A stretch of 64,000 bases of DNA from Tellurirhabdus rosea (GTDB lineage: Bacteria > Bacteroidota > Bacteroidia > Cytophagales > Spirosomataceae). The stretch spans positions 2,306,001 through 2,370,000 of the forward strand of contig NZ_CP111085.1 in NCBI RefSeq assembly GCF_026278345.1, in the 5' to 3' direction. Made by a program: the position numbers and the translations under genes. Shown in pieces: positions 60,948-64,000 of the stretch. The notes beneath the pieces were generated by a model. That model made no database searches and was not told the origin of the DNA. It saw nothing but the letters and a program-made list of their open reading frames with translations. Positions within the stretch are counted from its first letter, which is position 1. Each line of letters starts with the position of its first letter.

Positions 60948-61075
60948 GGTTGGGGTTTGATATCATTTTGATAGCACAATAGTAGCGGTTTCCTGCGTAT
61001 CCGGCAAGGACTGTAACCCCTGATTTTACAAACGGAACGAGGTCAGGCCGAACGGCTTTTAAAAGCAGGTAGCGG

Positions 61076-61102
61076 TTTGAACCGTTGGTTTTGTTACTTT
61101 TG
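61076..61102 (+). promoter_or_regulatory. Candidate lysS promoter
   Basis: TTTG (61076-61079) and TACTTTTG (61095-61102, TAnnTTTG) stand 15 nt apart, 125 nt before the lysS ATG, in a divergent gap. Confidence 0.55.
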
Positions 61103-61227
61103 CGGAATAAAAAGAGTTGTCTCGCAGGGCCTGGCAGAGAAAAGCAGCGCTTAGCGGAGCTTTCCGGATTCTCCGCTTACTTCCTTTTACCTCCGTTCCC
61201 CTCTGCGACACAAGCAAACGCCAAGTT

Positions 61228-62961
61228 ATGCTACTGAGCGAACAGGAAATTATCCGGCGCAACAAGCGCGAGGAACTGATGCGGATGGGCATTGACCCGT
61301 ACCCCGCCGAATTGTTCGAGGTCAACGCGACGGCCGACGACATCCACAGGAATTACGAACGCGACAAGACCAATTATAAAAGCATTTCCCTTGCCGGGCG
61401 GCTGATGAGCTTCCGGATCATGGGCAGCGCCTCGTTTGCCGAGCTGCAGGACGCCACCGGCCGAATTCAGCTGTATTTCCGCCGCGACGACCTCTGCCCC
61501 GATGAGGACAAAACGCTGTACAACACGGTTTTCAAGAAGCTGCTCGACATCGGCGACATCATCGGCGTCAAAGGGTACGTCTTCACGACGCAGACCGGCG
61601 AAATCTCCGTCCACGTCACGGAGTTCAAGCTGCTGACCAAATCGCTGCGGCCGTTGCCCGTGGCGAAGGAAGTGGTGGACGAACAGGGGAACAAGCACGT
61701 CTACGACGCTTTCTCGGACCCCGAGCAGCGCTACCGCCAGCGGTACGTGGACCTGATCGTGAATCCGCAGGTGCGCGAAACGTTCGTCAAACGGACCAAG
61801 CTGGTCAACTCCATCCGGAGTTTCCTCGGCGACCGGGGATATCTGGAAGTCGAAACGCCGATTCTCCAGCCGATTCACGGCGGGGCGGCGGCGCGGCCGT
61901 TCATGACGCACCACAACACGCTCGACATGCGGCTGTACCTGCGGATCGCCAACGAGCTGTACCTGAAACGTCTCATCGTGGGCGGCTACGACGGGGTTTT
62001 CGAGTTTGCGAAAGACTTCCGCAACGAGGGCATGAGCCGCTTCCACAACCCGGAATTTACGCAGGTGGAACTGTACGTGGCCTACAAGGACTACAACTGG
62101 ATGATGGACCTCATCGAGGAAATGGTCGAAAAAATTGCGCTCGATCTGCACGGCACCACGGAAGTGCCCGTCGGCCCGAACGTCATCAATTTCCAGCGCC
62201 CCTGGAAACGCCTGACGATGTTTGAAGCCATTCAGGAATTTACGGGCGTAGACGTGTCGGACATGGGCGAAGACGAACTCCGGAAGGTGGCCGAAAGCCG
62301 CGGCATCCAGACCGACAGCACCATGGGCAAGTCGAAGCTCATAGACGAACTCTTCGGCGAAGCCTGCGAACCGAACCTGATTCAACCGACCTTCATCACG
62401 GATTACCCGGTCGAAATGTCGCCGCTGACCAAAAAGCACCGCAGCAAAGCAGGTCTGGTGGAGCGCTTCGAAGCCATCTGCAACGGAAAAGAAATCGCCA
62501 ACGCCTACTCCGAGCTGAACGACCCGCTGGACCAGCGCGCCCGTTTTGAAGAACAGCTCGAACTCGCCAAACGCGGCGACGAAGAAGCGATGGCGATGGA
62601 CGAAGACTTCCTCCGCGCCCTGGAATACGGCATGCCGCCCACCGCCGGCGTCGGGCTGGGCATCGACCGCCTGTCGATGATCATGACCAATTCGGCCTCG
62701 ATTCAGGACGTGCTGTTTTTCCCGCAGATGCGCCCGGAAAAGAAAGTGGAAGCGTCTGCCGAAGCCGATTACGAAGCGAAGGGCGTTCCGGCCGTTTGGG
62801 TGCCCGCTTTGCAGAAAATGGGCTTCACGCAGGTCAATCAACTGGACGGAGCCAACGCCAACAAGATCTTCAACGACCTCGGCGGCATGCGCAAAAAACT
62901 GAAAATCGACGCCCCCATGCCGAAGCTGGAAGAGGTGAAGGCGTGGACCGGAAATAGTTAA
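61228..62961 (+). CDS. lysS: Lysyl-tRNA synthetase (class II)
   Basis: A 577-residue enzyme. The OB-fold anticodon domain comes first ([31 protein letters not shown]); the class II core has [17 protein letters not shown], motif 2 [18 protein letters not shown] near residue 264 and motif 3 [10 protein letters not shown] near 476. About 70 residues follow the usual end of the enzyme ([19 protein letters not shown]...), an extension typical of Bacteroidota. The start [17 protein letters not shown] (61228) is chosen by homology; the longer frame upstream is leader. The stop codon is part of an AGTTAA repeat unit of element G. Confidence 0.96.
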   Translation: MLLSEQEIIRRNKREELMRMGIDPYPAELFEVNATADDIHRNYERDKTNYKSISLAGRLMSFRIMGSASFAELQDATGRIQLYFRRDDLCPDEDKTLYNTVFKKLLDIGDIIGVKGYVFTTQTGEISVHVTEFKLLTKSLRPLPVAKEVVDEQGNKHVYDAFSDPEQRYRQRYVDLIVNPQVRETFVKRTKLVNSIRSFLGDRGYLEVETPILQPIHGGAAARPFMTHHNTLDMRLYLRIANELYLKRLIVGGYDGVFEFAKDFRNEGMSRFHNPEFTQVELYVAYKDYNWMMDLIEEMVEKIALDLHGTTEVPVGPNVINFQRPWKRLTMFEAIQEFTGVDVSDMGEDELRKVAESRGIQTDSTMGKSKLIDELFGEACEPNLIQPTFITDYPVEMSPLTKKHRSKAGLVERFEAICNGKEIANAYSELNDPLDQRARFEEQLELAKRGDEEAMAMDEDFLRALEYGMPPTAGVGLGIDRLSMIMTNSASIQDVLFFPQMRPEKKVEASAEADYEAKGVPAVWVPALQKMGFTQVNQLDGANANKIFNDLGGMRKKLKIDAPMPKLEEVKAWTGNS

Positions 62962-63056
62962 AAGTTAAAAGTTAAGAGTTAAAAGTAAGGCTCCGCTGAT
63001 TCAGGTTACTGACCCGGCGGAGCCTACTTTTAACTCTTAACTTTTAACTCCTAACT
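62956..63056. repeat. 7-mer inverted repeat at convergent gene ends, element G
   Basis: Arms 62963-62996 and 63017-63049 pair except for one extra base, and extend outward to 62956 and 63056 with two mismatches. The left arm is TAGTTAA/AAGTTAA/AAGTTAA/GAGTTAA on a 7-base pitch with tip GGCTCCGC/GCGGAGCC. Both stop codons of the converging genes (62959-62961 and 63044-63046) are repeat units. Confidence 0.95.
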
Positions 63057-63412
63057 GGCTGAAAGCCATAGGCTTGCTTGAGGGTCCGTTCGTTGCCGGT
63101 TTCGGGGGCTTCGTAGCTGCGCTCGCCTACTTCGATGGATACTTTTTTGTGCAGCAACTGCTTGGTATCCAGTTGCTTGCCTTCTTCCGCTTCGATGCCT
63201 ACGGCCTTGAACAGTCCCATCAGAATGGGCATTCCCGGACCAGACAGGTAGAACCGCTGGTTTACAAAACCGTCTTCATTTTCGAAGCGGCAGGCAAAGA
63301 AAGGCACATCCTTATACTCGCTGGAACCTTCCTGAATATCAGTAATCTCGACTTCGTGCCGCCCGTCGGGCAGGAACGGTTTATCGGCTCCTTTTTCTAC
63401 GTCAATCTTCAT
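63044..63412 (-). CDS. Hypothetical small protein
   Basis: A 122-residue protein without signal or membrane segment. MKIDVEKGADKPFLPDGRHEVEITDIQEGSSEYKDVPFFACRFENEDGFVNQRFYLSGPGMPILMGLFKAVGIE reads like an OB-fold or phage DUF669-type protein (a beta-rich start followed by a helix), but the match is too loose to name. The last three codons (VRS) and the stop come from the repeat element shared with lysS, so the original C-terminus may have been replaced. Confidence 0.65.
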   Translation of the reverse strand: MKIDVEKGADKPFLPDGRHEVEITDIQEGSSEYKDVPFFACRFENEDGFVNQRFYLSGPGMPILMGLFKAVGIEAEEGKQLDTKQLLHKKVSIEVGERSYEAPETGNERTLKQAYGFQPVRS

Positions 63413-63597
63413 ACGTGCGTTGAATCACTATTGGTTCAGTAGGATAACCGGTCTGTCCGCGGAAATGTTGGTCCCGACCGGCCCCAAAAAGCGGTTCTAC
63501 ACGTGAGCAAAGTCACCTAAAAGGCTGATTCCAAGCATTCAGGCGGCCCGGCGGCGCTGGTAATATTGCATCAGACAAAACGAAAATCCCTACGACC

Positions 63598-63831
63598 ATG
63601 AGCATTACCCGCAAACTGCATAAGCAAAGCCGCGAATCCTACGCCTCCCGTGCCATGCACAATACCATGGGCGTACTGCCCGAACTGGGCCAGATGTATG
63701 ACCGGACGCTGAGCAACGAACTGATTTCCAGACGGACTCACGAAAACGAACTGGACGTGCCGGCCGATTTTGAACAGATCGAAATCCTGGCCGCGACCAC
63801 CGGCGAAGACGCCGCCGAAACCGAAAACTAA
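63598..63831 (+). CDS. Hypothetical small protein
   Basis: A 77-residue soluble protein, MSITRKLHKQSRESYASRAMHNTMGVLPELGQMYDRTLSNELISRRTHENELDVPADFEQIEIL then an acidic tail. No family is recognised. Codon use resembles the flanking genes, an upstream gap of 185 nt allows its own promoter and a strong terminator follows 25 nt after the stop, which supports a real gene. Confidence 0.6.
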   Translation: MSITRKLHKQSRESYASRAMHNTMGVLPELGQMYDRTLSNELISRRTHENELDVPADFEQIEILAATTGEDAAETEN

Positions 63832-63855
63832 TCAACTCCGCAAAGGAGCTTTCAT

Positions 63856-63889
63856 AAAGAAGGCCAGCCTCTGGGGGCTGGCCTTCTTT
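63856..63889. terminator. Bidirectional rho-independent terminator
   Basis: A perfect 14-bp stem (63856-63869 with 63876-63889), loop TCTGGG, with A and T tracts on its two sides, between converging genes. Confidence 0.92.
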
Positions 63890-63890
63890 A

Positions 63891-64000
63891 TTACGATTTT
63901 TCCCGGTCCGGGTACCTTTCCAGAATCTTCCGGACATCCTTGGTCAGCTTCGTCGTGATGCGGGCCGGATCGGTTACCGCCTCTTCGACGGAACCCCGCC
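63891..64000 (-). CDS. C-terminal end of an unidentified gene (partial)
   Basis: On the minus strand an open frame enters from the window edge and ends at TAA (63891-63893), right at the terminator. About 35 residues are visible, ending VEEAVTDPARITTKLTKDVR then a short charged tail to REKS. This is too little to name a function; the terminator position and codon use support a real gene. Confidence 0.5.
   Translation of the reverse strand, partial: RGSVEEAVTDPARITTKLTKDVRKILERYPDREKS

Noticed and set aside
61231-62841. 536-codon minus-strand open frame opposite lysS
   Set aside because: Shadow of a certain housekeeping gene; composition is a complement artefact.

Overview
The window looks like chromosomal DNA of a moderately GC-rich Bacteroidota bacterium, most likely a Cytophagales member of the Spirosoma/Larkinella type. 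The grounds are two SusC/SusD outer-membrane pairs, a cytochrome b558-type succinate dehydrogenase, a lysyl-tRNA synthetase with a Bacteroidota-style C-terminal tail, many lipoproteins, promoter-like TAnnTTTG boxes and the near absence of strong Shine-Dalgarno sites. The genus is inference; no rRNA is present.

Layout. 1-7.2 kb: the end of a MocR-type regulator faces a five-gene minus-strand cluster (GH88-like hydrolase, old yellow enzyme, SDR, Gfo/Idh/MocA oxidoreductase, MFS carrier), probably for a modified sugar or sugar acid. 7.2-13.3 kb: a decayed Rpn nuclease gene, an M1 peptidase and a 1021-residue YdiJ-like FAD/Fe-S dehydrogenase. 13.8-30.4 kb: SusC/SusD, three successive VCBS/ASPIC-UnbV lipoproteins and a vanadium-haloperoxidase-like lipoprotein. 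30.5-34.5 kb: a secreted Hint-domain protein, a Tat-exported amine oxidase and a Tat-exported HisC-like aminotransferase. 35.3-42.5 kb: a second SusC/SusD pair with a small lipoprotein, then an ABC ATPase and permease. 42.5-50.7 kb: gpmI, a low-molecular-weight tyrosine phosphatase, DivIC/FtsB, enolase, a rhodanese-thioredoxin fusion, a TetR regulator, tRNA-Gln, fabD and a DCC protein. 51-54.5 kb: sdhC-sdhA-sdhB. 54.5-64 kb: a DUF6624 protein, a Panacea (DUF4065) gene overlapping a two-TM protein gene, a fasciclin lipoprotein, type III pantothenate kinase, an SPFH/Arc-like pair, lysS and small orphans.

The most unusual signal is not a gene. At least a dozen intergenic gaps are filled by inverted repeats whose arms are degenerate tandem 7-mers (sometimes 8-mers), often with a GC-rich GCTCCGC/GCGGAGC tip. 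They lie between co-directional or convergent genes, begin at or within a few bases of stop codons, and are not seen in the divergent promoter gaps. Related stretches also sit in frame inside four proteins: at the same site in all three VCBS paralogues, and at two sites in the unrelated FAD dehydrogenase, where one copy encodes nearly the same RKG-KGGKEE...SPSS peptide as two of the VCBS proteins. I know of no named element with this architecture; it is the candidate undescribed system here.
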